NCBI GenBank assembly: GCA_001310455.1 | Contig: BAXG01000019.1 | Span: 29,708-93,707 of the forward strand | Direction of reading: 5' to 3' | Origin: Photobacterium sp. JCM 19050 | Lineage (GTDB): Bacteria > Pseudomonadota > Gammaproteobacteria > Enterobacterales > Vibrionaceae | DNA length: 64,000 nt | Part shown: one piece after another, positions 1 through 10,198 of the stretch | Position numbering within the stretch: the stretch's first letter is position 1 | Layout of the letters: each line of letters starts with the position of its first letter | Program-made: the position numbers and the translations under genes | The notes under the pieces: generated by a model | Databases searched by the model: none | Seen by the model: the letters and a program-made list of their open reading frames with translations, nothing else | Told to the model about the DNA's origin: nothing

Positions 1-268
1 ACGCGCGCGGGCTTCTGCACGGAGTGTTTCCGGCAATTCAGGGTCAACCTCAATGCTGTCACTGAGCGCCCGGCCAATCAGTACATCTGCACCGTTACCT
101 ACAGGTACGTACCTTGTCAGCCGCAGGGGGTGTCCGGCCAAGATCAGTCATTGCCATCTGAACGGCAACGGCAAGCTCCGGCACACTGTCTATCAGGGTA
201 CCGTCCAAATCAAAGGCGATGTATTTCACCGCCCCGAACTGGCTCGCATTTTTTACTGCCATATCCAT
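1..268 (-). CDS. gph: Phosphoglycolate phosphatase, N-terminal part, cut by window edge
   Basis: HAD-superfamily phosphatase that removes 2-phosphoglycolate. The start of the protein shows the HAD motif I signature FDLDGTLIDSVPEL at about residues 18-31, with the nucleophilic Asp. The ATG at 268 overlaps the rpe stop (TGATG), and an in-frame ATG at 262 is an alternative start. The rpe-gph order on minus, downstream of dam, is the usual enterobacterial/vibrio arrangement. The frame breaks near position 102: the following GNGADVLIGRAL segment, typical of Gph, is in another frame. A Trp codon there would need two more G, so a contracted GGG run is likely. The 3' end lies outside the window. Confidence 0.85.
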
Positions 269-942
269 CAGCGGGATACCTGAGACAGCTCTTCACGCAT
301 CTGGTCAATGACCGCTTTGTAATCCGGCTGGCTGAAAATAGCCGAACCGGCAACAAACATATCGGCACCGGCTTCAGCGATTTCGCGAATGTTGTCGACC
401 TTCACACCGCCGTCGATTTCCAGGCGGATATCGTAGCCACTTTCGTCAATGCGGCGGCGAACTTCGCGCAGCTTATCCAGGGTAGATGGAATGAACGACT
501 GGCCGCCGAAACCCGGGTTAACCGACATCAGCAGAATCATATCCAGCTTGTCCATCACATAGTCAAGGTGGTGCAGCGGGGTTGCCGGGTTGAATACCAG
601 ACCCGCCTTACAACCGCATTCCTTGATAAGTTGCAGGGAGCGGTCGATATGCTCACTGGCTTCAGCATGGAAGGTGATCATGGATGCGCCGGCTTTGGCG
701 AAATCCGGGATGATGCGATCGACCGGCTTAACCATCAGGTGCACGTCAATCGGTGCAGTGATGCCGTAATCGCGCAGGGCCTTACAAATTGGTGCACCAA
801 ATGTCAGGTTCGGGACATAGTGGTTATCCATTACGTCAAAGTGAACCACGTCGGCTCCGGCCGCTAGAACTTTCTCTACGTCTTCACCAAGACGGGCAAA
901 GTCGGCAGAGAGAATGGACGGGGCGATCAAAAAATCCTTCAT
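268..942 (-). CDS. rpe: Ribulose-phosphate 3-epimerase
   Basis: Interconverts D-ribulose 5-phosphate and D-xylulose 5-phosphate in the cytosolic pentose phosphate pathway. The 224-residue protein is full length. Visible family features are the N-terminal [16 protein letters not shown], the metal-binding [20 protein letters not shown] with its Asp, HLMVKPVDR, the phosphate-binding [10 protein letters not shown] loop and EIDGGVK. The frame is intact. It lies between dam and gph in the aroK-aroB-damX-dam-rpe-gph cluster on minus; about 160 bases upstream separate it from a small plus-strand gene, so it may have its own promoter. Confidence 0.97.
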   Translation of the reverse strand: MKDFLIAPSILSADFARLGEDVEKVLAAGADVVHFDVMDNHYVPNLTFGAPICKALRDYGITAPIDVHLMVKPVDRIIPDFAKAGASMITFHAEASEHIDRSLQLIKECGCKAGLVFNPATPLHHLDYVMDKLDMILLMSVNPGFGGQSFIPSTLDKLREVRRRIDESGYDIRLEIDGGVKVDNIREIAEAGADMFVAGSAIFSQPDYKAVIDQMREELSQVSR

Positions 943-1103
943 GATTAAGCCTCAATGGTATATCTGTTACTGGGGGAATTGGCGACATTCTACCCGATTG
1001 ACCCGGAACTGTCCCGATAGCGATTCTTTTGATACATATAAATTCCACTTTGCATTTACCGGGTCTACGCTAATACCTGCAACTCACTGGAAAGGAGGCA
1101 AGG

Positions 1104-1327
1104 ATGTCTTCAGATGACAACAGGGAAAACAAACCCGGAATGGCCGCAATGATACTCAGCGTCCTGGCTGCCATGTTTGGGGTGCAGTCCGATAAAACCG
1201 CCAGCGGGATTTCAGGTTCGGGTCGGCAGCGCCCTACATCCTATTGGGAATAGGTTTTGTGGTGGTGTTTGTTCTGGCGCTGGTTGTGGTGGTAAATCTG
1301 GTGATAGCAGGGAACGGTGCCGCGTAG
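1104..1327 (+). CDS. DUF2970 family small membrane protein (frameshifted)
   Basis: Small protein of about 74 residues with an AGGAGG-like site just before its ATG. It reads MSSDDNRENKPGMAAMILSV, LAAMFGVQSDK, then breaks at about 1197. Restoring one A in an A-run gives NRQRDFRFGSAAPYILLGIG and a hydrophobic C-terminal helix ending at 1327. The FGVQSDKNRQRDF core followed by one transmembrane helix is what I recall of DUF2970, a family of unknown function found beside housekeeping genes in marine gammaproteobacteria. It sits opposite dam and rpe, inside an otherwise minus-strand cluster. Confidence 0.7.
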
Positions 1328-1355
1328 TTCCGTTTACGCGGTAAGCAGGGAACAA

Positions 1356-2176
1356 TCAGAGCTTGGGTGAAAACAGGGCTAGCAGTTCATCGACCTTGTT
1401 GCGGCCGTGAACATTACGGCTGATGGTGCGTTTGACTTTCACCACTGTCAGGCGGGCATCGTTGTACCAGTCTCGGGTCTGTACCGTGTCATGGTTGGAG
1501 ATCAGTACCGGCACCTTTTTGTCACGGGCTGTGGATTCTGCCAACTCACCCAGTTTCTTCTGCTCTGCAGGCCCAAACCCATTGGCCGCATAGGTGGTAA
1601 AGTTTGCCGTTGCCGACAACGGCGCATACGGTGGATCGCAATACACCACACACCCTTTCCTTGCCGATGCAAAAGACTGCTCGAAACTTTCACAGACAAA
1701 GGTCGCCTTCTGGGCCTTTTCCGAAAAGAACTCCAGTTCAGCCTGCGGGAAATACGGTTTTTATAGGAACCGAAAGGCACGTTATAACCGCCCTTTTTGT
1801 TGTAACGGCAAAGGCCATTGTAGCCGTGACGGTTCATATAGAGGAAAAGCAACGACCGCTGGTACACATCATGCGATGCGTTGAATTCACGCCGGATAGA
1901 GAGGTATTTATCTTTTGCGTTGTGGTGTTCGGTAAACAGGCCACGGGCATCGGCAATAAACGGCGATGCATCATACTTCAGGATATTGAACATATTGATC
2001 AAATCCTGATTGATGTCAGACAGGCGGTAACTTGAGTAGTCGGTGTTGAGAAAAACTGACCCGGCCCCAACAAAGGGCTCAATCAGTTCCTCACCTTCCG
2101 GCAGGTGCTGGCGAATCGCGTCAACCAGGGAATATTTGCCCCCAGCCCATTTTAAAAACGCACGCTGCTTTTTCAT
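1356..2176 (-). CDS. dam: DNA adenine methyltransferase Dam (frameshifted)
   Basis: Methylates adenine N6 in GATC, serving mismatch repair, replication timing and gene regulation. The N-terminal part has the AdoMet-binding FLKWAGGKYSL and EPFVGAGSVFLN motifs, and the C-terminal part has the catalytic DPPYAPLSATANF followed by VLISNHDTVQTRDWY. The two halves are in different frames, broken near 1756 just after FGSYKN; one extra base restores NPYFPQAELEFF, colinear with E. coli Dam. Reconstructed length is about 273 residues, normal for the family. It is downstream of damX with a 76-base gap and probably co-transcribed with it. I regard the gene as functional with a sequence error. Confidence 0.92.
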
Positions 2177-2252
2177 TGCCGCTTATTCACTACCACTGCT
2201 GCCAGAAAGGTGGCGGATTGTACCTTATTTTTCGCCAACTCTCAGCGATAAA

Positions 2253-3796
2253 TCACAAATTGACGCGGTCAATTTCACGGTGAATACGGGCAAAGCTCTT
2301 CACCCACGGACAGTGCCTGCAGATTTTGCGGCATATCCATCTCAGCCCGGCGGGCGGCATTCACCGAGGCATAGTCACCCCAGATGATCATGAACCAGGG
2401 CTCGCCGCTGCGCACTGTCTGGTAAACCTTCACCTTGCCTTGCAGGCGGTTGTCCCGAATGAAGGTGTTAACCTCTGCTTCAGAACGCAGCGCCGCAAGC
2501 TGGAGCGCATAACGTTCAGCCGGCACGTCACGCAGTTCAGTGTTAGCAATATCAAGACCGGACGAGGACACGGTTTGCGAAACCGGTTGCGTGTTCTCAT
2601 TCACAGCAGGTTTTGGCGCAGGCTTGCTGTCTGCCTCCAAGGGGTCAGGCAGGATCACCCGTGTCTTTCCGGCAAGTTCAGGCAAAAGAGGGTCTGTCAC
2701 TGCACGGGTACCGTCACCACCAACCGATTGGTCTTCCATGATGGCATCAACCACGGTATCCGGCACAACCACTCGTTTACCGTCATCCCGGCGCCCGACT
2801 GTAAGCCCGGCAAATTCTGAGTCTTCCGGCAAAGCGGCACTGTCATCAACAACCGGTGGCAAACCGGCTTCAGCGCCTTGCGCAGCCAGTTTGACCTTGT
2901 CGTCGTCAGTCTGAACTTTACCCTCGTCGATCGCGGTTTGAAGTGACGGAATTTTGTCACTGTCTGAGGCTGCCGGTTCCGGCGCACTCACCACGGGAGC
3001 AGTATCTTCCACCGGCTGACCACCAAGCAGATACCAACCAATCCGCCAAGCCCCAGCAAAATGAGCAGCAGAGCAAGCAAAATGGCGGGGGTGAAACGGC
3101 GGTCGCGCTTTTCTTTTGACACAGGAACCTCCTGTTGTTGCAGGCCAAAAAGAGCACCCGGTAAAGATGGCACATTCGCAGCACGCATGCGGAAAATTCT
3201 TCGCTGGCCGGCATCCAGTCCCTGGGATGTCAGCATCAGTTCGATAAGCATTTCCCGCTCGCTGTCGGTGAGATGCGGAATTTCCACTTCAATGGGTACG
3301 CTGCCCTGACCGTAAGATACCTGGCGCAAGCATTTATCCAGTTTGCCTTTCAGGCTGAATGCCAGCACATTGACCTGCCAGCTCTGAGCGGTTTTCGCAT
3401 GTTGAACCAGCGCCCACAGCTCCGCCACCATGTTCGGTGACAGGCAGTGCGCATCATCAATGGCAATAAGAAGTTGGCAGGGTTGGTCACCGAGAAGGTG
3501 TTGGAGGCTGTCCAGCAGGCTATCCTGTTCATTGAAGACACCGCCGTGTACTAGCTGTCCAAGAATGATCGCACGCTGGCGCGCATCATCCTGGCGGGCA
3601 TTACAAATAAGCAGCGCCTGAGACGTATCTTTCGCCCAGGACTCAAGGTACCGTTCCACCAACCAAGAACGGCCAGCGCCCTGCTCACCGGTAATCTGAA
3701 CCAGGTTTGAACTGAATCGGGTGACAAACTGCAGTCTCGACAGAATCTGATGTTGCTGTCGAGATCCAGTGACATTGACGGTAAGGGTCCGCTCAT
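2253..3796 (-). CDS. damX: Cell-division protein DamX, ATPase-like N-terminus plus SPOR domain (frameshifted)
   Basis: Septal-ring protein that binds denuded peptidoglycan through a C-terminal SPOR domain. It starts at 3796, 10 bases after the aroB stop. Three breaks are seen. One lies near 3755, where one base joins MSGPLPSMSLDLDS to QHQILSRLQFVTRF. The second is near 3030, within the single transmembrane helix. The third is near 2309, restoring LSPWVKSFARIHREIDRVNL and a stop at 2253. The N-terminal half has a Walker A-like GEQGAGRSWL and an AAA/ExeA-like region, as in vibrio DamX but not E. coli DamX. The SPOR domain begins around RYALQLAALRSE. Reconstructed length is about 514 residues. 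Confidence 0.87.
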
Positions 3797-3806
3797 GCTT
3801 TACCAG

Positions 3807-4882
3807 CTATTTTGTTTCGATGACCTCTGTCAGGGTTTGTTCAGTGACGTCAGAAACCACTTCCGCCGAACCAATGCCGGTTGGTAAAACCAACCTCAAT
3901 TGACCGGAGAGCACCTTCTTGTCCCGCATCATATGCTTGATAAAGGCTTGATAACCCATCTGTTCCGGAGCTTTAACCGGCAGGGATGCCGCCTCAAGAA
4001 GCGCAGTAATTTGCGAGACCATTTCCGCACTGACCAATCCTTGACGCCTAGCAGTTTCCGCAGCAAGAACCGTGCCTGCCGCCACTGCTTCGCCGTGCAG
4101 CCAGTTGCCGTAACCCATCTCCGCCTCAATGGCGTGACCAAAGGTATGACCCAGGTTTAACAGGGCACGGACGCCGGATTCGCGCTCATCCTGTGCGACA
4201 ACATCCGCTTTGATTTCACAGCAGCGCTTGATGGTGTACACCAATGCATCGTTATCCAACGCATTCAGAGCTTCCAGATTTTCTTCCAGCCAGGAGAAAA
4301 ACGGGCCATCCGCGATAATGCCGTACTTGATAACTTCTGCCATGCCGGCAGCGAATTCTCGAGGAGGCAAGGTAGAAAGCGCCTTGGTATCAATCACAAC
4401 TAACTTGGCTGGTAAAACGCGCCAATCATGTTCTTGCCAAGGGGGTGGTTGATAGCGGTTTTGCCACCAACGGAGGAATCGACCTGAGACAGCAGTGTGG
4501 TCGGCACCTGGATAAAGTCCACGCCACGCTGGTAACAGGCAGCTGCAAAACCAACAACATCTCCAATCACTCCGCCGCCCAGCGCTACGATAAGCACATC
4601 CCGACTGTAGTTACCTTCCAATAGGAAGGTCTGGATGGTGTTGAAGGTTTCCAGTGTTTTGAATTGCTCACCGTCCGGCAAGCTCAGCAGCGCTGGGGCT
4701 CCCCCGGCTGCCTTTAACGTATTCATCAAGGTGTCCGCATAAAGCGGTGCTATGGTGTCATTGGTGACCACCACCACCTTGCGCCCATCAGCTTCAGCGA
4801 ACAATGCCGGTTGCTCAAGCAGACCGGCACCGATCGAAATCAGATAACTTCTTTCACCAAGCTCTACGGAAATCCGTTCCAT
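3807..4882 (-). CDS. aroB: 3-dehydroquinate synthase (frameshifted)
   Basis: Second step of the shikimate pathway: converts DAHP to 3-dehydroquinate using NAD+ and a divalent metal. The N-terminal part shows the NAD-binding [13 protein letters not shown] and [21 protein letters not shown] motifs and [20 protein letters not shown]. The C-terminal part has [13 protein letters not shown] and metal-ligand [12 protein letters not shown]. The frame breaks near 4406 after GAFYQP; restoring one A (AA to AAA) gives [14 protein letters not shown] and a protein of about 358 residues. It lies 23 bases after aroK, an operon arrangement conserved from E. coli to Vibrio. Confidence 0.94.
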
Positions 4883-4905
4883 GGGCAGTACATTCCTGTT
4901 TGTTA

Positions 4906-5423
4906 TTAGTGATTTTCAATAAGTTCGATGATTTGGTTCGCAACCACTTTGGCACTCTGGTCATCAGTGCGAACGACATAGTCAGCCACTTCTTCATACA
5001 GTGGGTTACGCTGGCCAGCCAGATCTTCCAACACGTCACGTGGACTGTCAGTTTGCAGAAGAGGACGGCGCTTGTCTCGCTGGGTACGTGCCAGTTGCTT
5101 TTCAATAGTCGTCTCGAGGTATACAACGATACCGCGGGCAGACAGGCGGTTGCGGCTTTCTTTACTTTTTACTGAACCTCCACCGGTTGCCAGGACAATG
5201 CCCTGCATTTGAGTCAGCTCATCGATGACTTTTTCTTCACGTACACGGAAGCCTTCCTCACCCTCTACATCGAAAACCCAGGCGATATCTGCGCCGGTAC
5301 GTTCTTCGATGACGGTGTCAGAATCGTAAAAATCCATGTGCAGTGATTGAGCGAGATGTCTGCCAATGGTGCTTTTACCAGCCCCATTGGGCCAACCAGA
5401 AAGATATTTCTTTTTTCAGCCAT
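4906..5423 (-). CDS. aroK: Shikimate kinase I (frameshifted)
   Basis: Phosphorylates shikimate at the 3-hydroxyl. Reading from ATG at 5423 gives [14 protein letters not shown], where the P-loop (GPMGAGKST) is interrupted at about 5384; one extra G in the G-run restores [22 protein letters not shown]. The rest is intact, with shikimate-binding residues in [14 protein letters not shown], the VLATGGGSV segment and the lid region with RDKRRPLL. About 172 residues. It heads the aroK-aroB-damX-dam-rpe-gph cluster. Confidence 0.94.
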
Positions 5424-5633
5424 TTCAGGAAATTACGCGCGGTTAATAAGACAACACCGCCCGCGGGCTGTATTCGCAATAAGCCCGAGGCGCCACATTC
5501 CTCACAGATAATTCGTGATCAGACCAAAAATTATCTCAGTTAACAGGGCATCTTGGCAACCTTCCCGTCATTTTCAAACCTAAATAGATTTGGGCAATGA
5601 CGGGGACGGTGTCTGTTTTTCTGCAGTAATCAG

Positions 5634-7394
5634 TTACTGGACAATGATTTTCGGGGTGACAAAGATAAGTAATTCGCGCTTGGCAAGCTTGTCATAAGTG
5701 CGGCGGAACAGTGCCCCCAAACCCGGAATATCACCGAGAAGCGGCACTTTGTCCACGCCCTTGCGGACCTCGTGCTGGTAAATACCACCAAGAACCACCG
5801 TCTCGCCGTTATCAACCAGAACCTGGGTACCAATACGCTGAGTATCGATAGCCACCGCTTCACCGCCACCGGCTTTCACCGTCTGCCCCGGGCGGTCCTG
5901 GGTAACCTGAAGATCCAGCACCAGTTTGTTATCCGGGGTTATTTGCGGGGTAACCGAAAGGCTGAGCACGGCTTTTTTGAATGAAATTGACGTTGCTCCG
6001 CTCGACGCTGCTTCAAGGTAAGGCAATTCTGTACCCTGCTCGATATATGCCGCCATTTTGTTGGTGGTCAGCAGGCGCGGTGATGAAATGATCTCGGCCT
6101 TGGATTCCGCCTGCAGCGCAGAGAGTTCCATATCAAGCAGAAAATCAGAGCCAAGTTTGGCCACCTGGAAAGCAATACTTGATGCGCGGGCATCGGTTGC
6201 CCCGAGGTTGACGTTCAGAAAATCATCAATCGACGTAGAATCACCGCCGCTTTCGCCCCCTTCACCACCGGAACTTCCGCCGCTGCTGCCACTATTTCCA
6301 ATTCCGTCATACATGCCCTGCCCGGCAAGGTTGCTTTCGATCGAGCCACCGAAACCGACAGAACTTGAGTCCAACACGCCCCAGCGCACACCGATTTCAT
6401 CCAGGGTACCGTCATCCACAGTTACAATCCGGGCCTCAATTTCCACCTGCTTGACCGGAATATCAAGCGTCGCCACCAGATCGCGGATCACCTGCAGGTT
6501 TTCAGCCAGGTCACGGATAACAAGGGAGTTGGTGCGCGAGTCCACCGATACGGCGCCGCGCGCGGTCAGCATACTGATGCCGTCTTCCGCGCCACTCAGC
6601 AAGGTCGCAATATCTTGCGCTTTGGCGTAGTTAACGGTGATAACTTCTGAGCGCAGGGAAGAAAGCTCCTCTGCCCTTCGGGATATTTCCAGTTCTTGCT
6701 GTTCACGCTTGTCCAGATCCGCCTTAGGGGCAACCAGAATCACATTGCCGTCAATACGCTTGTCGAGCCCATTTATCTTGAGGATGGTATCCAGCGCCTG
6801 TTTCCAAGGCACATTGTCCAGGCGCATGGTGAGGTTACCTGACACCGAATCCGACACCACCAGGTTGAAACCGGAGTGATCGGCAATGATTTGCAACACT
6901 GTGCGAACAGGGATGTCCTGGAAGTTAAACGACACCGGTTTGCCCCTGTCTTTGCTGACTTTCGGCTGCTGCGTCTGTTTGCCGACCACGACAGAGAAGC
7001 GCTTGCCCTTCTGGTCGTAGTGATAGCCATAGGAACCCTTTACGGTAAGGAGAAACTGGGTGTCCTTTTCCTTGGAAAAGGACTCTATCTGGGTAACCGG
7101 AGTTGCAAAATCCACCACATCGAGGACGTAAAGCATCTCCTCCGGCAGGTGAGTATCCTTAAGGGTGACCAACAGGCCGTCTTTTCGCCTTTCCATGCTG
7201 GCGGCAACCTGCTGGCTGTTGAGATCGATAACCAGGTGGCCTTCCCCGGCTTTAGTGCGGCTGAAATCAACAGCCTCAACCTGAGTAGAGGAATCCGATG
7301 CTTTATCTGAAGCCATCGCCGGCAGGGCAAGCCCAAGCGCCAAAACCGCGCCAACCACTGTCAGCCGGCGGCAGTAATGTTTCAGTTGAGCCAT
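5634..7394 (-). CDS. pilQ: Type IV pilus secretin PilQ
   Basis: Outer-membrane secretin through which the type IV pilus or competence pseudopilus passes. The start at 7394 (MAQLKHYCRRL) is chosen because GGGAG lies eight bases upstream and a signal peptide follows with the probable cleavage LPAMAS. Order of domains: AMIN-like domain (about 35-140), secretin/TonB short domain VSFNFQDIPVRTVLQIIADHSG, N1-like domain VITVNYAKAQDIATLLSG, and the C-terminal secretin domain ending GDIPGLGALFRRTYDKLAKRELLIFVTPKII. A glycine/serine-rich loop of about 25 residues sits near residue 395. The frame is intact. Last gene of pilMNOPQ, 4 bases after pilP. Confidence 0.95.
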   Translation of the reverse strand: MAQLKHYCRRLTVVGAVLALGLALPAMASDKASDSSTQVEAVDFSRTKAGEGHLVIDLNSQQVAASMERRKDGLLVTLKDTHLPEEMLYVLDVVDFATPVTQIESFSKEKDTQFLLTVKGSYGYHYDQKGKRFSVVVGKQTQQPKVSKDRGKPVSFNFQDIPVRTVLQIIADHSGFNLVVSDSVSGNLTMRLDNVPWKQALDTILKINGLDKRIDGNVILVAPKADLDKREQQELEISRRAEELSSLRSEVITVNYAKAQDIATLLSGAEDGISMLTARGAVSVDSRTNSLVIRDLAENLQVIRDLVATLDIPVKQVEIEARIVTVDDGTLDEIGVRWGVLDSSSVGFGGSIESNLAGQGMYDGIGNSGSSGGSSGGEGGESGGDSTSIDDFLNVNLGATDARASSIAFQVAKLGSDFLLDMELSALQAESKAEIISSPRLLTTNKMAAYIEQGTELPYLEAASSGATSISFKKAVLSLSVTPQITPDNKLVLDLQVTQDRPGQTVKAGGGEAVAIDTQRIGTQVLVDNGETVVLGGIYQHEVRKGVDKVPLLGDIPGLGALFRRTYDKLAKRELLIFVTPKIIVQ

Positions 7395-7398
7395 AAGT

Positions 7399-7946
7399 TT
7401 AACTCCCATACTGGCTTCCATTAACATCATCTCCTCTGACACCATTCAAGCCCAGACGAACACTGCGTGTCTGCCAACAACCCAGCCCGTCGGGCAGGGA
7501 CTCTGTCACGCGGATCCCCTGCTGCTCGATGGCATTAATTTTTCCTAAATTTTCCCCAACATAATCACCAAAACCGGCTTTGCGTATTTCACCGTCGGGC
7601 ATTTCAATCAAGCAGCCCGGTAGGATTTGCTTCCTATTACGCCCTTAAATTTCAGATTTGAAAGAGAATACTCCTCCAAAACCCCAATTGTGCGAGAGAG
7701 ATCCGGTTGCCAGCAGTCCGTATTCCGCTGGGCTTTAGCCGTCTCCCGAAGCGGTGTCGCAAAGGGGTCCCTGCCGCTCTCCATCGAAAATGGCACGACC
7801 TCAAAAACGGGTAACGCCGGGTTTGCCATCGCCACCACCGTTGCTGAGGCTTTAGTGCGCGCAATGTAGCTGTCGAGATCTGCCGTGTTGGTATCGCAGG
7901 CACACAAGGCTGGCAACAACAGAAACTGAATTGATTTCTTCAACAT
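7399..7946 (-). CDS. pilP: Type IV pilus lipoprotein PilP (frameshifted)
   Basis: Inner-membrane-anchored lipoprotein that links PilNO to the secretin PilQ. The N-terminus MLKKSIQFLLLPALCACDTN has a lipoprotein signal peptide with a lipobox-like LCAC. The ATG at 7946 overlaps the pilO stop; a GTG at 7949 is possible. The C-terminal beta-domain is split near 7610: SNLKFKGVIGSKSYRAA is followed in another frame by LIEMPDGEIRKAGFGDYVG and LPDGLGCWQTRSVRL, both typical of PilP. One extra T repairs it. Length about 182 residues. Confidence 0.88.
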
Positions 7947-8530
7947 CACTTTGCATCCTCCCGCTCGATAAACCGGTAGGTTTTAGCTGACACATTGAAC
8001 GACAGGCCTTCTTTGTCCTTGCCATTCCGGATAGAAAAATCATGCAGGCTGACAATGCGGGGCATCCGGGCAAGATCCGCCGCAAAGGTGCCAAGGTGGG
8101 CATACTCGCCGGAAATCTCCATTTTCAGGGGAACCTCATAAAGCCAGTCCTGCTTAATGGCTGGCAGCCACTCGATTCGCCGGAATGCCAGGCCATTGCG
8201 AACCCCAAGTTCGTTGATACCGGCCAACAATCCGGCCAGCTCGTTTTCGACCGGGAGTTGCTTTCGCATCGTCTGGTACTGGAGGTCCAGAATTTCCACC
8301 TGGTTTGCCACACTGATAAGGGTCGCGGTTTTAACCACTTTCCCTTCAAATTCACTCTTGAGGGTCTGCTCCGCTGATATCAGGGATTCACGCTGTTCAA
8401 GCTTCGGGCTAATCATCAGGAAATACATCAGCACCAGAGTCAGCAAAGATGCAATGACCACCACGGTGAGCCTCGGGATGGTTGGCCAGAACGCCAGATC
8501 TTCAAGGTCAAGATCGCGCCAGTTATCCAT
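7946..8530 (-). CDS. pilO: Type IV pilus inner-membrane protein PilO
   Basis: Bitopic inner-membrane protein forming heterodimers with PilN in the pilus alignment complex. The 194-residue protein has a cytoplasmic start (MDNWRDLDLEDLAFWPT), one transmembrane helix LTVVVIASLLTLVLMYFLMI at about residues 22-41, a coiled-coil stretch (about 45-105) and a ferredoxin-like periplasmic domain ending in TYRFIEREDAK. The frame is intact. It overlaps pilN by 8 bases and pilP by 3, showing tight translational coupling in pilMNOPQ. Confidence 0.93.
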   Translation of the reverse strand: MDNWRDLDLEDLAFWPTIPRLTVVVIASLLTLVLMYFLMISPKLEQRESLISAEQTLKSEFEGKVVKTATLISVANQVEILDLQYQTMRKQLPVENELAGLLAGINELGVRNGLAFRRIEWLPAIKQDWLYEVPLKMEISGEYAHLGTFAADLARMPRIVSLHDFSIRNGKDKEGLSFNVSAKTYRFIEREDAK

Positions 8531-9103
8531 GGCTTACCTCCTTTTGAAGGGATGCAGTCGTGTGCGGTGCCAGATGGAAGGTCACCCGAAACTGCTTGCG
8601 ATCGGTTCCCTTCTCCGGACTGTCGATAATGGTATGCACCGAGACTCGGCTGACTTCCGGGCTCAGCTCCAGCTCAGCCAGCAGTTCAGCCAGCCTTGCA
8701 TGGGAGTCTGCATACCCATTGATATCGATGGTCCCTGCGCGGTAAGTCAGGTCATTAAAATAGACCCCTTCCGGCACATGGTTTGCGAGGAAGTTGAGCG
8801 CCCGGGTGGTCTCGTTGCGCTGGAGCTGGAGGTCTGACACCACACCGATACGATCCTGAAGGGAGCGCTGTTTCATCCGAAGCTCCCGCAGCCTTGCCAG
8901 CTGGCGATTAAGTTGGTCAATCTCACCCTGTAGCAGTTGGTTGCGCACCTGTTGGTTGTCAATCTGGTACCCCAGTACCCAGTTCACGGAAAGTGAAAGG
9001 AAAACGGCCAGGCCGATACCGATACCAAACTGAATCGCCAGGTTTTTCTTCTTGCGTTTCTTTTCCAACTGCCGCCAGGCAGAAGGTTAATGACCGGAAG
9101 CAT
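8523..9103 (-). CDS. pilN: Type IV pilus inner-membrane protein PilN (frameshifted)
   Basis: PilM-binding bitopic partner of PilO. The true start is the ATG at 9103, because MLPVINLLP carries the conserved cytoplasmic INLLPWR motif that docks into PilM. The frame breaks near 9077 inside that motif; one restored base gives PWRQLEKKRKKKN and joins the long downstream frame. Then come a transmembrane helix IQFGIGIGLAVFLSLSVNWVLG, a coiled coil and a periplasmic domain. About 193 residues. The start overlaps the end of pilM by 17 bases. Confidence 0.9.
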
Positions 9104-10055
9104 TGATCGCCCCCCTCATAACAAGTCCAGCCGCAACAGCAAACTCGTTGAGGCCGCTGGAAAACTCATGCTTGATGGAATCGGAGATATCCATGTAGCG
9201 AGCAGGTTCGAGCCAGCCAACCTCTATCTGAAGTGCATTTTTCAGAACATCCGGATTTAGCTGCCCGGCTCCGCCGCCAGTCAGCCAAAGATTGAGAAGC
9301 GGCGCAGTAGGGTATTGCGAGTTATGCAGGTTGATCTGGCGGCGCAAGCAGGAAATCAGCTCCTCCAGTTCCGGGGAGTTAACCACCGGCATATCCCTTT
9401 GCCGTGCCCGGGCAAAGTTAATCGAAAATTCGCGGTAATATTCCGGAGCAACCACCGGGTGAAAACAGCAACATGTCTTGCTGGTACCAATATCTACCAG
9501 CATTGCAGGCAGGTTGGCCTGGCCGTTTTCATGTACGTGTTTCCAAAGCCACATCAGAGCATGAGGCTGAAGCTCTATCACCGATGGCTCAATACCATGC
9601 TTTTTAAGGGCTTCCAGGCAAGGATCCACACTATCCTTCCGGCAGGCAAAAACATCAAAAAAAGCCTGCTCCAGCGCACCCGCTTCATCACTGCGACAAA
9701 AGTCAAAATAAATGTTTTCCACCGGCACGGATAACATGCCCGCAAGACTGGCGCCGATAGAATATTCAAGCGCATCCGCACTCTGGTTCGGATCAGCTGC
9801 TACGCGTTTCGTGATGACATCCACGTGAGAAAGACTGAGCAATGTGGTATCCGGCAACCGGCCAAAACGCCCGAGCTGACGTTTCAGTTGGCTCTTTAAG
9901 TTTTTGAAAATCTGGTCAAAATGGTCAGTTGCTATTCCGGGGGGATGCTGCACGCATGCCAGGGCCCTGACTTCGTTGTGAAGCTGCTTGCCAGACACCA
10001 CAATGGCTTTTGATGCGCTGCTCCCGACATCAATCGCCAGCAACCGGCTTTGCAT
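9087..10055 (-). CDS. pilM: Type IV pilus assembly ATPase-like protein PilM
   Basis: Actin-like (FtsA-fold) cytoplasmic protein that binds the N-terminal tail of PilN. The 322-residue frame is intact. The N-terminal phosphate-1-like AIDVGSSASKAIVVSG, the second nucleotide-binding segment MLVDIGTSKTCCCF and the late LWLTGGGAGQLN glycine motif are visible. It is the first gene of pilMNOPQ and is divergent from mrcA across about 140 bases, the usual vibrio and pseudomonad arrangement. Confidence 0.93.
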   Translation of the reverse strand: MQSRLLAIDVGSSASKAIVVSGKQLHNEVRALACVQHPPGIATDHFDQIFKNLKSQLKRQLGRFGRLPDTTLLSLSHVDVITKRVAADPNQSADALEYSIGASLAGMLSVPVENIYFDFCRSDEAGALEQAFFDVFACRKDSVDPCLEALKKHGIEPSVIELQPHALMWLWKHVHENGQANLPAMLVDIGTSKTCCCFHPVVAPEYYREFSINFARARQRDMPVVNSPELEELISCLRRQINLHNSQYPTAPLLNLWLTGGGAGQLNPDVLKNALQIEVGWLEPARYMDISDSIKHEFSSGLNEFAVAAGLVMRGAINASGH

Positions 10056-10198
10056 GTTTTTATCCTCCCGTTGACCATATGCACTTCATTTTTTTGCAAA
10101 CAAACAACAGTAAACCCGTTATTTTTTGCGCAGCTATCTTTATACTACTCAGGCATTTGTAAGGAACGATTCATGAAAGACAGAGCGGTAAATCCCCG

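Noticed and set aside
130..867. 245-codon plus-strand frame
   Set aside because: Antisense to rpe and gph, which have clear homology; codon content is a mirror of rpe.
5424..5633. Possible small RNA or terminator between aroK and pilQ
   Set aside because: Only weak GC-rich inverted segments, without a T-run on either strand.
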